DNA of 64,000 bases from Aeromicrobium stalagmiti (lineage in GTDB: Bacteria > Actinomycetota > Actinomycetes > Propionibacteriales > Nocardioidaceae). The stretch spans positions 186,001 to 250,000 of the forward strand of contig NZ_JABSTZ010000003.1 of NCBI RefSeq assembly GCF_013283745.1, read 5' to 3'. The translations under genes were made by a program, and so were the position numbers. The stretch's first letter is position 1. Each line of letters begins with the position of its first letter. Of this stretch, positions 46,077 through 55,026 are shown piece after piece. The notes below the pieces were generated by a model that did not search any database, was not told the DNA's origin, and was given only the letters and a program-made list of their open reading frames with translations.

Positions 46077-47294
46077 TCAGTCGACCGTGACCGGTGCCGG
46101 CTCGAGCAGCGCGACGCACTCCACGTGGTGCGTCATCGGGAACAGTGCGAACGCGCGCAGGCTGGTGAGCGCGTAGCCCTTCGACGCGAACGACGCGAGG
46201 TCGCGGGCCAGTGCGGCCGGGTCACAGGCGACGTAGACGATGCGCCGCGGGCCGAGCGACGCGATGTCCGCGACGGCCTTCTTGGCGCCCGTGCGCGGAG
46301 GGTCGAGCACCACCACGTCGGCGGACGTGCCCAGCGTGCCGTGGCGCAGGGCCCGCTCGACCGTCTCGCCGACGAGCTGCACCTGCGGCAGGTCGTGCAG
46401 GTTGCGGCGGGCGTCGCGCGACGCACCCGGGTCGGACTCGACGCTGAGCACCGTGCCGCTCTCCCCCACCTCGTCGGCCAGGAAGGTCGTGAACAGGCCG
46501 ACACCGGCATAGAGGTCGAGCACCGTGTCTCCGGTCGTGACCTCCGCGGCCTCGACCACGGCCTCGACCAGGGTCGTGGCGGCGTCGGGGTGCACCTGCC
46601 AGAAGCCCGATCCCGAGACCCGGAAGTCGGCGGCCAGCACCCGCTCGGTGACGGCGCCGCGTCCGCCGCGGGTCGTGCCGTCGGAGGCGACGACGCCGTC
46701 GACCTCGGCCTCGACCTCGTCGCTGATGCTCGCGTCGGTGACGAGCAGCCGGTCGCCGGTCGACGACACGATCGCCTCGACCGCGTCGGCGTCCCAGGAG
46801 CGACCCAGCACGGGCGGCAGCTCGGGGTGGGCGATCAGGCACTCCTCGACCGGGATGATCTCGTGCGACCGGTGGCGGCGCAGGCCGGGACGACCGTGCC
46901 GGTCGACGGCGAACTGGACGCGGGTGCGCCAGCCCAGCGCGTCGGGAAGGACCGCCTCGACCTCGCCGTCCCAGTCGAGGCCGGCCAGGCGGCGCAGCTG
47001 CTCACGCACCACGTCGCCCAGCAACGTCCGCTGCACGGCCGGGTCGACGTGCTGGAAGTCGCAGCCCCCGCAGGTGCCGGCATAGGCGCAGGGTGCCTCG
47101 ACCCGGCCCGGCGCCGGCTCGATGACCTCGATCGCGTCGGCCCGCAGGAAGGTCTTGGTCTCCTCCGTCACCCGGATGCGGACCGTCTCGCCCGGCAGCG
47201 TGTGACGGACGAACACCACCTGGCCGTCGAGCCGCGCCACGCAGTGCCCGCCGTGCGCGACGGGCCCGACCTCGACGATCGCCTCGGTCGGCAT
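46077..47294 (-). CDS. TrmA/RlmC/RlmD-family RNA uracil-C5 methyltransferase
   Basis: A 405-residue SAM-dependent 23S rRNA or tRNA (uracil-5) methyltransferase. An N-terminal TRAM domain (VGPVAHGGHCVARLDGQVVF) precedes cluster cysteines in CAYAGTCGGCDFQH with a later EECL. SAM motif LDLYAGVGLFT, DPPRTGAKKAV, and the catalytic Cys in YVACDPAALARDL. M. tuberculosis Rv2689c is the positional counterpart. The ATG shares its A with the TGA of the permease gene upstream (TGATG), so the pair is translationally coupled. Confidence 0.9.
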   Translation of the reverse strand: MPTEAIVEVGPVAHGGHCVARLDGQVVFVRHTLPGETVRIRVTEETKTFLRADAIEVIEPAPGRVEAPCAYAGTCGGCDFQHVDPAVQRTLLGDVVREQLRRLAGLDWDGEVEAVLPDALGWRTRVQFAVDRHGRPGLRRHRSHEIIPVEECLIAHPELPPVLGRSWDADAVEAIVSSTGDRLLVTDASISDEVEAEVDGVVASDGTTRGGRGAVTERVLAADFRVSGSGFWQVHPDAATTLVEAVVEAAEVTTGDTVLDLYAGVGLFTTFLADEVGESGTVLSVESDPGASRDARRNLHDLPQVQLVGETVERALRHGTLGTSADVVVLDPPRTGAKKAVADIASLGPRRIVYVACDPAALARDLASFASKGYALTSLRAFALFPMTHHVECVALLEPAPVTVD

Positions 47295-49303
47295 CAGCGG
47301 TCGCGGAAGCCGCGGCGGACGTCGCCGGGCGCGGGTCGTTCCTGGGCCATCTTCTTCTTGGCACGCTTGGCCGAGCTGAGCTGGTAGGGGACGCTCGTCA
47401 CCATCACGCCGGGCATGAAGAGGAGACGTCCCTTGAGCCGCAGCGCGGTCTGGTTGTGCAGCAGCTGCTCCCACCACTTCCCGACGACGTACTCGGGGAT
47501 GTAGACCGTGATGATGTCGCGGGGACCCGACTTGCGCAGCTCCTTGACGTAGCGGATGACCGGCCGCACGAGCTCGCGGTAGGGCGAGTCGACGACCTTC
47601 AGCGGCACGGGGATCGCCATCTCCTCCCACTGCTGCATGAGCTTCTCGGTCTGCTCGGGGTCGAACCCGACCGTGAGGGCCTCCAGCGAGTTGGGGCGCG
47701 ACACGCGGGCATACGCCAGGGCACGCATCGTCGGCTTGTGGAGCTTGCTCACCAGGACGATCGCGTGGACGCGCGACGGCAGCGCGACGTCGGAGTCGTC
47801 GATCGCGAGCTCCTCTGAGACGCGGTCGTAGTGGCGCCCGATGCCGCGCATGATGATGAAGATGACGATCATCGCGACGATGGCGATCCACGCGCCGGCG
47901 AGGAACTTGGTGAGCAGCACGATGATCAGCACCGTGATGGTCATGCCCAGACCGATCGAGTTGACGATGCGCGAGCGCTTCATCCGTTGGCGGGCAGCCG
48001 GGTCGGTCTCGGTCCGCAGGTGCCGGTTCCAGTGCCGGATCATGCCGAGCTGGCTGAGGTTGAACGACACGAAGACGCCGACGATGTAGAGCTGGATGAG
48101 CTTGGTGACCTCGGCGTCGAACGCCTGGATCAGGACGATCGCCGCGAGGGCGAGCACGATGATGCCGTTGCTGAACGTGAGGCGGTCGCCGCGGGTGTCG
48201 AGCTGGCGGGGCAGGAAGCCGTCGCGCGCCAGGATCGAGCCGAGCACCGGGAAGCCGTTGAACGCGGTGTTGGCCGCCAGGATCAAGATGATGCCGGTGC
48301 AGGCGATCGTGAAGTAGAACAGCGGCGTGAAGTTGCTGTAGAGGCTGCTCGCCAGCTGACCGATCACGGTGTCCTGCTGATAGCTCGAGCCGACGGGCTT
48401 GCCGTCGAGCAGCAGCTGGTGGGCGGGATCCTCGACGTAGCGCAGCCGCATCAGGTCGGCGAGCACGATGATGCTCATCAGCATCGTGATCGACAACGTG
48501 CCGAGCAGCAGCAGGGTCGTCGCGGCGTTCTTGCTCTTGGGCTTCTTGAACGCCGGGACGCCGTTGCTGATCGCCTCGACACCGGTCAGCGCCGCGCAGC
48601 CCGACGAGAACGCCCGCGCCAGCAGGAACACCATGGCCACGCCGGTGACCCCCTGCTCGAACTGCTCCTCCGGCGCGATGTCGTAGATCGCGCTGGGTGC
48701 GTCCGGCAGGCTGCCCGTGAGGTAGCGGAAGTAGCCCCACACGCCCATCAGCAGGATCGCGACCATGAACAGGTAGGACGGGACGGCGAACGCCGTGCCC
48801 GACTCCTTGGTGCCGCGCAGGTTCATCGCCATCAGGATCAGGACCAGCACTGATGCAGCCGTCGCCTCGTGCCCGTCCAGCCAGGGCAGGGCGGAGCTCG
48901 CGTTCTGGACGCCTGACGACACCGACACGGCAACCGTCAGCACGTAGTCGACCAGGAGCGCGCTGCCGACCGAGAGGCCGGCCGTCTTGCCCAGGTTGAC
49001 AGTCGCGACCTCGTAGTCGCCACCGCCGGACGGATAGGCGTGGACGTTCTGCCGGTAGGAGGCGATCACGACCGCCAGCACCAGCGTCACCGCGATGCCG
49101 ATCTTCCAGTTGAACGTGTAGGCCGACAGGCCGCCGAGCGACAACGTCAGGAAGATCTCGTCGGGGGCGTAGGCCACGGAGGACAGGGCGTCACTGGCGA
49201 AGACCGGCAGCGCGATCCGCTTCGGCAGCAGGGTCTCCCCCAGCTGCGTGCTGCGGAGCTTGCGTCCGACCAGTGCTCGCTTGGCGACCTCGGTGACTCC
49301 CAC
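47294..49303 (-). CDS. APC-family permease with cytoplasmic C-terminal domain
   Basis: A 669-residue transporter. The opening KRIALPVFASDALSSVAYAPDEIFL is the first-helix APC motif, with about 12 helices to residue 470. A soluble C-terminal domain of about 190 residues follows (SRVHAIVLVSKLHKPTMRALAYAR) and looks USP-like. It is the Rv2690c counterpart and, next to two TrkA genes, is probably linked to K+ or amino acid uptake. The GTG at 49303 is chosen because TAGCAT (49312-49317) lies 8 nt before it; an ATG at 49333 is the alternative. Confidence 0.85.
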   Translation of the reverse strand: MGVTEVAKRALVGRKLRSTQLGETLLPKRIALPVFASDALSSVAYAPDEIFLTLSLGGLSAYTFNWKIGIAVTLVLAVVIASYRQNVHAYPSGGGDYEVATVNLGKTAGLSVGSALLVDYVLTVAVSVSSGVQNASSALPWLDGHEATAASVLVLILMAMNLRGTKESGTAFAVPSYLFMVAILLMGVWGYFRYLTGSLPDAPSAIYDIAPEEQFEQGVTGVAMVFLLARAFSSGCAALTGVEAISNGVPAFKKPKSKNAATTLLLLGTLSITMLMSIIVLADLMRLRYVEDPAHQLLLDGKPVGSSYQQDTVIGQLASSLYSNFTPLFYFTIACTGIILILAANTAFNGFPVLGSILARDGFLPRQLDTRGDRLTFSNGIIVLALAAIVLIQAFDAEVTKLIQLYIVGVFVSFNLSQLGMIRHWNRHLRTETDPAARQRMKRSRIVNSIGLGMTITVLIIVLLTKFLAGAWIAIVAMIVIFIIMRGIGRHYDRVSEELAIDDSDVALPSRVHAIVLVSKLHKPTMRALAYARVSRPNSLEALTVGFDPEQTEKLMQQWEEMAIPVPLKVVDSPYRELVRPVIRYVKELRKSGPRDIITVYIPEYVVGKWWEQLLHNQTALRLKGRLLFMPGVMVTSVPYQLSSAKRAKKKMAQERPAPGDVRRGFRDR

Positions 49304-49311
49304 GAGAGACG

Positions 49312-49317
49312 ATGCTA
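49312..49317 (-). promoter_or_regulatory. Putative -10 element of a leaderless promoter
   Basis: TAGCAT ends 8 nt before the GTG chosen for the permease gene. Confidence 0.4.
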
Positions 49318-49371
49318 GACCTCGCAGGGGCATGACACCGACTGGCATGCACATGTCGGCCCCGGCCGGTG

Positions 49372-49377
49372 TAGCGT
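49372..49377 (+). promoter_or_regulatory. Putative -10 element of leaderless trkA promoter
   Basis: TAGCGT ends 7 nt before the GTG of the first trkA gene. Confidence 0.55.
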
Positions 49378-49384
49378 CGCCTGC

Positions 49385-50047
49385 GTGCACATCGTGATCA
49401 TGGGCTGCGGACGTGTCGGATCCACTCTAACGCGGAGCCTCGAGGAGCGCGGCCACACCACTGCCGTCATCGATACGAACCCCGACGCCTTCCGCCGACT
49501 CGGCCCCGGTTTCGCCGGCATCACCGTCACCGGCATGGGCTTCGACCGTGAAGTCCTGAAGAAGGCCGGCATCGAGCACGCCGACGCGTTCGCCGCTGTC
49601 TCGAGCGGTGACAACTCCAACATCATCTCCGCGCGGGTCGCCCGCGAGCAGTTCAAGGTCGAGAACGTCGTCGCCCGCATCTACGACCCGGGACGCGCCG
49701 AGGTCTACGAGCGCCTGGGCGTCCCCACCGTCGCGACCGTGCCGTGGGCCGCCGACCAGGTGCTGCGCCGACTGGTGCCCGCCGGGTCCGAGCCCGCCTG
49801 GCGCGACCAGTCCGGCGACGTCCGGCTCGACCTCGTCTATGCCCCGTTCAGCTGGGTCGGCCACCGGATCGCCGAGCTCGAGGCGACCGCCAAGGTCCGC
49901 GTCGCGTACCTCACCCGCCTCGGCACCGGCCTGATCGCCCTGCCCGACACCGTGATCCAGGAGGGTGACTACTTGAGCCTGTTCATGCTCGAGTCCACCG
50001 CGGACTCGTCGCACGCCGCTCTCGACGCAGGGCCGGAGGCCGACTGA
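49385..50047 (+). CDS. TrkA-family K+ uptake regulatory protein (CeoB-like)
   Basis: A 220-residue RCK protein: an N-terminal Rossmann fold with the nucleotide motif GCGRVGSTLT (residues about 6-15) and a C-terminal RCK-C domain (about 135-210). It binds NAD(H)/ATP-type ligands and gates a membrane potassium system. It corresponds to M. tuberculosis ceoB (Rv2691). The GTG start lies 7 nt after TAGCGT. The second trkA gene overlaps its stop by 1 nt (TGATG), so the two should form a paired complex. Confidence 0.93.
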   Translation: MHIVIMGCGRVGSTLTRSLEERGHTTAVIDTNPDAFRRLGPGFAGITVTGMGFDREVLKKAGIEHADAFAAVSSGDNSNIISARVAREQFKVENVVARIYDPGRAEVYERLGVPTVATVPWAADQVLRRLVPAGSEPAWRDQSGDVRLDLVYAPFSWVGHRIAELEATAKVRVAYLTRLGTGLIALPDTVIQEGDYLSLFMLESTADSSHAALDAGPEAD

Positions 50048-50709
50048 TGCGCGTCGTGATCGCCGGAGCAGGCGCCGTGGGACGTTCAGTCGCCCAGGAG
50101 CTCATCGACAACGGCCACACGATCCTGCTGATCGACAAGTCCCCCGCGTCCATCCGCGCCGAGATGGTCCCCCAGGCCCAGTGGCTGCTCGCCGACGCCT
50201 GCGAGCTGTCCTCGCTCGAGGAGGCGCAGCTCGAGTCGTGCGACGTCGTGATCTCGGCGACCGGCGACGACAAGGCCAACCTGGTCATCTCGCTGCTCGC
50301 CAAGACCGAGTTCGCCGTGCCGCGCACCGTCGGCCGCGTCAACCACCCCAGCAACGAGTGGCTGTTCAGCGAGTCGTGGGGCGTCGACGTCTCCGTCTCG
50401 ACGCCTCGCCTCATGTCGGCCCTGGTCGAGGAGGCCGTCACGGTCGGCGACCTCGTGCGGCTGTTCACGTTCCGCCAGAGCAACACCACCCTGGTCGAGC
50501 TGACGATGCCCGAGGACTCCCCGTTCGTGGGCAAGCGCGTCAGCGAGGTGCCGTGGCCGTCCGACGTCGTGCTGGTCGCGATCCTGCGTGACAACGCGAT
50601 CGAGACGCCCGACGCCGACCGCTCGCTCGAGGCCGGCGACGAGCTGCTGTTCGTCACGCCCGAGGACGCCGAGGACCACCTCGGCGAGCTCCTCTCCCCC
50701 AAGCACTGA
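50047..50709 (+). CDS. TrkA-family K+ uptake regulatory protein (CeoC-like)
   Basis: A 220-residue RCK protein with a Rossmann GAGAVGRSVA motif at residues 7-16 and an RCK-C domain from about residue 140. It is the ceoC (Rv2692) counterpart. The ATG shares its A with the TGA of the previous gene, implying coupled translation and perhaps a heteromer of the two proteins. It is convergent with the DUF3159 gene. The K+ membrane pore itself is not in the window, unless the APC-type permease next door fills that role. Confidence 0.93.
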   Translation: MRVVIAGAGAVGRSVAQELIDNGHTILLIDKSPASIRAEMVPQAQWLLADACELSSLEEAQLESCDVVISATGDDKANLVISLLAKTEFAVPRTVGRVNHPSNEWLFSESWGVDVSVSTPRLMSALVEEAVTVGDLVRLFTFRQSNTTLVELTMPEDSPFVGKRVSEVPWPSDVVLVAILRDNAIETPDADRSLEAGDELLFVTPEDAEDHLGELLSPKH

Positions 50710-50736
50710 CGCTGACCGGGGGCGGGGACGCCCTCG

Positions 50737-51417
50737 TCAGCGGATGGTGTCGGGGTCGGGGTCGTCGATCTCGATGGGGGTGCGGTTGCGGCTCAGCAAC
50801 CACGCCATGACCGCGAACGACGCGAGCTGCAGCGGCCAGCCCAGGGCGATCTTGCTGACGCCCAGCAGGCCGATCTGGTGGTCGAGCCACAACGGCAGCT
50901 GCACCGCGACCCGGATGACGCACGGGATCGCGAGGATCCAGGTCAGCTGCGAGCACAGCCGCACCATGGCCTTGTCGTCGTGCCACGCCGTGGGGTCGCC
51001 GGTGACCGAGCCGACCATGAACCCGACGATGGGCCAGCCGATGACGATCGTGAAGACGATGATGACGGCGTAGACGCCGTTGTAGATCAGGCCCGGGGTG
51101 AAGACGGCGCGGGCGACGTCCTCCTCCGACCCGCCGGACTGCGAGGCCCGGTAGGCGAACAACGCACCGATCCCGATGCCGACCAGCGCGTTGAAGACGA
51201 ACTGCGTGGTGGACCGCTGCAGCACCCGCAGCAGCAGGAGCGCCGCAGTGACCGAGACGCTGACGATGAGCGAGAGCCGGATGTCGTCGCTGACGAGGAA
51301 GCAGATCGTGAACAACGCCGTCGGCACGGCGCTCTCGACGATGCCGCGCCGACCGCCCAGGGCTCGCGCCAGCTGCGCGCGGACGACCTGCTCGACGGTG
51401 GCCTGGGTGCTGGTCAT
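50737..51417 (-). CDS. DUF3159 family integral membrane protein
   Basis: A 226-residue actinobacterial membrane protein with about six helices (SAVPTALFTICFLVSDDIRLSLIVS, AALLLLRVLQ, TPGLIYNGVYAVIIVFTIVIGWPIVGFMV and others). Conserved polar residues lie in the VTGDPTAWHDDKAMVRLCSQLTW loop. The Rv2693c counterpart has the same place in the trkA-dut block. Its function is unknown. The ATG at 51417 begins MTSTQATVEQ. Confidence 0.88.
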   Translation of the reverse strand: MTSTQATVEQVVRAQLARALGGRRGIVESAVPTALFTICFLVSDDIRLSLIVSVSVTAALLLLRVLQRSTTQFVFNALVGIGIGALFAYRASQSGGSEEDVARAVFTPGLIYNGVYAVIIVFTIVIGWPIVGFMVGSVTGDPTAWHDDKAMVRLCSQLTWILAIPCVIRVAVQLPLWLDHQIGLLGVSKIALGWPLQLASFAVMAWLLSRNRTPIEIDDPDPDTIR

Positions 51418-51439
51418 CGGCAGGTGCGGGGACGGCGGG

Positions 51440-51790
51440 TCACGCGTCGAGCTCGTACCGCGGGTTGTAGATCACCCGGGTGGTGCCGCGCATGCCGACA
51501 CGACCGAACGCCTTGAGCTGCCGGCCGGCCGCGACGCCCTCGATCTTGCGCCGACCCAGCCAGATCAGCGTGACGCTGTCGGACCCGTCGTAGAGCTCGG
51601 CCTCGAGGGCGGTGACGCCGTCGACGGGGCGAAGGGTGACCGAGCGCAGCGTGCCGTGGATCGTGACCACCGAGCGGTCGGGCAGCGAGGCGATGAGCTT
51701 GCAGCCGGCCTTGGCCGCGTCGTTCTTGAGCTCGCCCGCCTCCTGGTGCTCGGTGGAGAGTCGCTCGAGGGTCCTGCTGATGCGTCCCAT
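51440..51790 (-). CDS. OB-fold nucleic-acid-binding protein
   Basis: A 116-residue protein with an OB fold: RSVVTIHGTLRSVTL, ALEAELYDGSDSVTLIWLGRRKI and the closing GTTRVIYNPRYELDA strand. The OB fold suggests binding to single-stranded nucleic acid, as in tRNA-anticodon or RecG-wedge-type domains. It is the Rv2694c counterpart. The ATG is 7 nt after TAGGCT (51798-51803), which overlaps the end of the DUF3710 gene, so it has its own leaderless promoter. Confidence 0.88.
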   Translation of the reverse strand: MGRISRTLERLSTEHQEAGELKNDAAKAGCKLIASLPDRSVVTIHGTLRSVTLRPVDGVTALEAELYDGSDSVTLIWLGRRKIEGVAAGRQLKAFGRVGMRGTTRVIYNPRYELDA

Positions 51791-51797
51791 GCGAAAA

Positions 51798-51803
51798 AGC
51801 CTA
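51798..51803 (-). promoter_or_regulatory. Putative -10 element of a leaderless promoter
   Basis: TAGGCT ends 7 nt before the ATG of the OB-fold gene. Confidence 0.5.
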
Positions 51804-52427
51804 CTCCTCGTCGAGGACGACCGTGGTCGTCCCGGGAGGTGTGAGCAGCAGGGCCTCGCGGAGCAGGCGGGGCTCGCCGCCGCGGACCACGATGACGTCG
51901 CGCAGCGCGTCCATCAGCAGTCCGTCGTCGGTCGGGTTGAGGCCCGCGTCACCGAGGAACGTGGCGCGCAGCAGCCAGCGCGGACCCTCGATGCCCACGA
52001 TGCGGCTGGGCTGGAAGCCGGCCTGGCCGTCGACCTCGACGGGCACCCGCACGCGCAGCTCGGGCCCGAACGGACCGTCGACCTGCTCGCACTCGCCCTC
52101 GAGCCGCTCGACCTCCAGGATCAGGTCGTCGCGCACCTCGTCCCAGAGGCCTCCGGACTTCGTGGCGGCGAAGGCGCGCAGCTCCAGGGCGGCGTCGTCC
52201 GTGACCAGCACGACCGAGCCGATGTCGTCGCTCTCGTCGACCGGGAGCTCGAGGTTGAGGCCCACGCGCACGCGGACCTGCAGCGCTCCGAGGTCGATGT
52301 AGGCCGGATCGTCACCCGGCGAGCGCTCGGAGGAGTCCCACGGGCCGAGGTGGCGGACGCCCTCGACGGGCTCGACCTCCTCGACCTGCTCGTCGACGGG
52401 CTCGTTCTTGCGGCGGCGCAGTGCCAT
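51801..52427 (-). CDS. DUF3710 family protein
   Basis: A 208-residue soluble acidic protein. A basic start (MALRRRKNE) and an acidic linker (PVDEQVEEVEPVEGVRHLGPWDSSE) precede a beta-rich core holding YIDLGALQVRV, VQLRAFAATKSGGLW-type segments and PSRIVGIEGPRWLLRATFLG. This is the DUF3710 pattern, counterpart of Rv2696c, with no known activity. Its ATG shares ATGA with the dut stop, implying coupled translation from the dut message. Confidence 0.87.
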   Translation of the reverse strand: MALRRRKNEPVDEQVEEVEPVEGVRHLGPWDSSERSPGDDPAYIDLGALQVRVRVGLNLELPVDESDDIGSVVLVTDDAALELRAFAATKSGGLWDEVRDDLILEVERLEGECEQVDGPFGPELRVRVPVEVDGQAGFQPSRIVGIEGPRWLLRATFLGDAGLNPTDDGLLMDALRDVIVVRGGEPRLLREALLLTPPGTTTVVLDEE

Positions 52428-52894
52428 CAGCTGCTCTCTCGTTGGATGTCGGCGGTCGCGTGACCGCCCGTTGAACCGTATCCCCCGGCCCCGCGCACCG
52501 AGTCGGGCAGCACGTCCGCCTCGATGAACGAGACGCGCTCGACCCGCTGGATCACCAGCTGGGCGATCCGGTCGCCGCGGCTCAACGCGATGCGGTGGAC
52601 CGGGTCGTGGTTGACCAGGAGGACCTTGATCTCCCCACGGTAGCCCGCGTCGATCGTGCCGGGCGTGTTGACGATCGACAGCCCGAGCCGCAGCGCGAGC
52701 CCTGACCGTGGATGGACGAACGCCGCGAGGCCGTCGGGCAGCGCGATCGCGATGCCGGTGGGGACCAGGACCCGCTCGCCCGGGGCGAGGTCGACGTCGA
52801 CCGTCGTCACCAGGTCTGCCCCGGCATCGCCGGGATGCGCGTACTCCGGGAGCGGGACCCCCGGATCGAGCCGAGTGACGGTCACGTCGAACAT
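52427..52894 (-). CDS. dut: Deoxyuridine 5'-triphosphate nucleotidohydrolase (dUTPase)
   Basis: A 155-residue trimeric dUTPase that converts dUTP to dUMP and PPi, keeping uracil out of DNA. The five motifs are visible: [58 protein letters not shown] and the C-terminal [11 protein letters not shown]. The length is normal for actinobacterial Dut. The ATG starts [10 protein letters not shown]. Its stop overlaps the DUF3710 start. It is the Rv2697c counterpart, divergent from the DUF3093 gene. Confidence 0.97.
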   Translation of the reverse strand: MFDVTVTRLDPGVPLPEYAHPGDAGADLVTTVDVDLAPGERVLVPTGIAIALPDGLAAFVHPRSGLALRLGLSIVNTPGTIDAGYRGEIKVLLVNHDPVHRIALSRGDRIAQLVIQRVERVSFIEADVLPDSVRGAGGYGSTGGHATADIQRESS

Positions 52895-52948
52895 GGTTGC
52901 GACCCTACCTGCGTCGCGGCGACGACGGGCATGAGGCAAGGTTGAACC

Positions 52949-53452
52949 GTGACGACCTACCGCGAGCGCCTGACCGCTCCCCTGTCCTGGTGGCTGGCAG
53001 CGCTCGGCTTCGCCGTCGTGTGGGGATGGGTCTTCCTCGTCGTGACGACCTGGCCCATCGCGATCGCCGTGACGGCGATGCTCACGGCCGCCGACTTCTA
53101 TCTCGTGTGGCGCTACGGGTCGCTGCTGATCGTCGTGACCCCCGAGGGACTCCGGGTCGGACCGGCCTTCGTCGAGGCGTCGCACGTCGGCGAGGTCGTC
53201 GCGCTCAACCGGGCCGACTACCGCACCCGGCTCGGCACCGGCGCCGACGCTCGCGCCTACCTGGTCACCCGCCCCTACCTCGACCACGGCGTGATGGTCG
53301 AGATCGACGACCCCGCCGACCCCACCCCCTACTGGCTCGTGTCGAGCCGTCGTGCCGAGGCCCTCGCGACCGCCCTCGGACATCCCCCTGAGGCCCCGCA
53401 GACGCCGGCCCACGACCCGATCGGAGACGTGCCCCGTGGCGAAGAAGCGTAG
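52949..53452 (+). CDS. DUF3093 family membrane protein
   Basis: A 167-residue protein with two tight helices near the N-terminus ([20 protein letters not shown] and [21 protein letters not shown]), separated by a very short turn. A beta-rich cytoplasmic PH-like domain follows ([29 protein letters not shown]). It is the Rv2698 counterpart, with unknown function. The GTG start gives [12 protein letters not shown]. The DUF4235 gene starts inside its 3' end with a 17-nt overlap. Confidence 0.88.
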   Translation: MTTYRERLTAPLSWWLAALGFAVVWGWVFLVVTTWPIAIAVTAMLTAADFYLVWRYGSLLIVVTPEGLRVGPAFVEASHVGEVVALNRADYRTRLGTGADARAYLVTRPYLDHGVMVEIDDPADPTPYWLVSSRRAEALATALGHPPEAPQTPAHDPIGDVPRGEEA

Positions 53453-53897
53453 GAAGAGCAAGGCACCGTCCGGCAAGAAGGCGTCCCTGGCGCAGGAGGC
53501 CGCCGCGACGCCCACGACCAAGGCACCCGGCAAGGGCACCTGGAAGCTCATGGACCGCGGCTCCTCGATCGTCGCGGGCCTCCTCGCCCAGAGGGCGTCG
53601 AGCCTGGCCTGGCGCGCCGTCACCGGCAAGCGTCCCCCCACCAGCGGACGCCACCCCGAGGTCAGCACCCGTGAGGCCGTGGCCTGGGCCATGGTCGGCG
53701 GAGGCCTCATCGAGCTCGTCAAGGTGGGCGTGCGGCGCGGCACCGCGACCTACTGGGTCAAGTCGACCGGCCAGCTGCCCCCGGGCATGAAGCCGCTGCT
53801 CAAGGAGCAGGGAATGACAAAGGAGCCGGCCCTCGCGGAACCGGCTCCCGATCAAGCGTCGACCAAGAAGGTCAGTCGGCGCAGTCGCGGCAGATGA
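53436..53897 (+). CDS. DUF4235 family protein
   Basis: A 153-residue protein. A basic N-terminus ([15 protein letters not shown]) leads to the DUF4235 core: [30 protein letters not shown], a Pro/His loop, then [30 protein letters not shown]. The two hydrophobic segments suggest membrane association. The GTG at 53436 is preferred because GGAG lies upstream and the basic start is typical. It overlaps the DUF3093 end by 17 nt and the convergent DUF4193 end by 26 nt. Confidence 0.85.
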   Translation: MAKKRRKSKAPSGKKASLAQEAAATPTTKAPGKGTWKLMDRGSSIVAGLLAQRASSLAWRAVTGKRPPTSGRHPEVSTREAVAWAMVGGGLIELVKVGVRRGTATYWVKSTGQLPPGMKPLLKEQGMTKEPALAEPAPDQASTKKVSRRSRGR

Positions 53898-54171
53898 GCA
53901 CGCCCTTCTTCTCCGAGGCGAGCTGGCTGCGGTGATGCACCAGGAAGCACGACGAGCACGTGAACTCGTCGACCTGCTTGGGCACGACCTGGACGGCCAG
54001 CTCCTCGTGGGAGAGGTCGGCTCCGGGCAGCTCGAATGATTCCGCAGCCTCGGTCTCGTCCTCGTCGACCTTGCCAGAATTCTTCTCGTGCCGACGCGCC
54101 TTGAGCTCCTCGATGCTGTCCTCGGACTGCTCTTCCTCGGTCTTGCGCGGTGCGTCGTAGTCGGTAGCCAT
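53872..54171 (-). CDS. DUF4193 family zinc-ribbon protein
   Basis: A 99-residue acidic protein. The charged N-terminus (APRKTEEEQSEDSIEELKARR) is followed by a C-terminal zinc ribbon, CSSCFLVHHRSQL to CRDCAD. It is the Rv2699c counterpart and a conserved actinobacterial protein, probably a transcription- or translation-associated factor of unknown role. The ATG at 54171 has GGGAGA upstream, so it has a leader. Its 3' end overlaps the DUF4235 gene on the other strand. Confidence 0.9.
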   Translation of the reverse strand: MATDYDAPRKTEEEQSEDSIEELKARRHEKNSGKVDEDETEAAESFELPGADLSHEELAVQVVPKQVDEFTCSSCFLVHHRSQLASEKKGVLICRDCAD

Positions 54172-54234
54172 CAAATCTCCCTTTGTGCGGAACAACCGGC
54201 GTGATTGTGCCACACCGTTCCTAGTCGTTCGCCG

Positions 54235-55026
54235 TCAGAACCCACAAGCGCGGACGAGGTCGAAATATTCCGCGGCAATCGCAGGGTGCGCGGCCATCAC
54301 CATGCGCTCGTTCGGCTCGCCGTCCAGGCCGGTGACCACGAGGCCGGATTCGGTGGCCACGAGCCCTGCTGCGGCCTGGTCCCACAGGTGGAGGCCCTGC
54401 TCGAAGTACGCGTCGTAGTGACCCTCGGCGAGGTTGCACAGGTTGAGCGCGGCCGACCCCGTGCGGCGGATGTCGGCGACCTGCGGCAGGAACCGTGCCA
54501 TCGCCGCTGCCTGCTTCGCGCGGATCTCCGGGACGTAGTGGAAGCCGGTGGCGACGATGCCGCGCGCAAGCGGAGCGCCGGTCGGGGCGACGAGCGGCTG
54601 GCGGTCGTCACCGACCTGGCGCCACGCCCCGCGACCGCGCACGGCGCCGTACTCCTGGCCCGAGGCGATGTTGACGACGTGCCCGGCGACGACGACGCCG
54701 TCGCGGCGGGCCGCGATCGCGACGGCGTACGACGGGATGTCGTGGACGAAGTTCACGGTGCCGTCGATGGGGTCGACGACCCAGTCGACCCCGGAGGTGC
54801 CGGCGACGTCGTCACCCTCCTCCCCCACGAACCCGTCGTCGGGTCGCGCCGCGAAGATCCGGTCACGGATGAGCCGCTCGCACGCCTGGTCGATCTCGGT
54901 CACCACGTCGGTCGCGCTGCTCTTGGTCGCGGCGACGTCGACCCGGCCGGCCGGCCGGCTGTGCCGGACGAAGGCAGCGGCCTCCAGCCCGACCTCCCGC
55001 GCGAGGTCGAAGAGGTCGTGGCTCAC
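54235..55026 (-). CDS. suhB: Inositol monophosphatase family protein (SuhB-like)
   Basis: A 263-residue Mg2+-dependent phosphatase acting on inositol 1-phosphate or related sugar phosphates. Motifs: the metal site [20 protein letters not shown], and the later [17 protein letters not shown]. It supplies free inositol for phosphatidylinositol and mycothiol synthesis. The GTG start shares GTGA with the ferrochelatase stop, so the two are translationally coupled. It is the Rv2701c counterpart at the end of the trkA-dut block. Confidence 0.93.
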   Translation of the reverse strand: MSHDLFDLAREVGLEAAAFVRHSRPAGRVDVAATKSSATDVVTEIDQACERLIRDRIFAARPDDGFVGEEGDDVAGTSGVDWVVDPIDGTVNFVHDIPSYAVAIAARRDGVVVAGHVVNIASGQEYGAVRGRGAWRQVGDDRQPLVAPTGAPLARGIVATGFHYVPEIRAKQAAAMARFLPQVADIRRTGSAALNLCNLAEGHYDAYFEQGLHLWDQAAAGLVATESGLVVTGLDGEPNERMVMAAHPAIAAEYFDLVRACGF

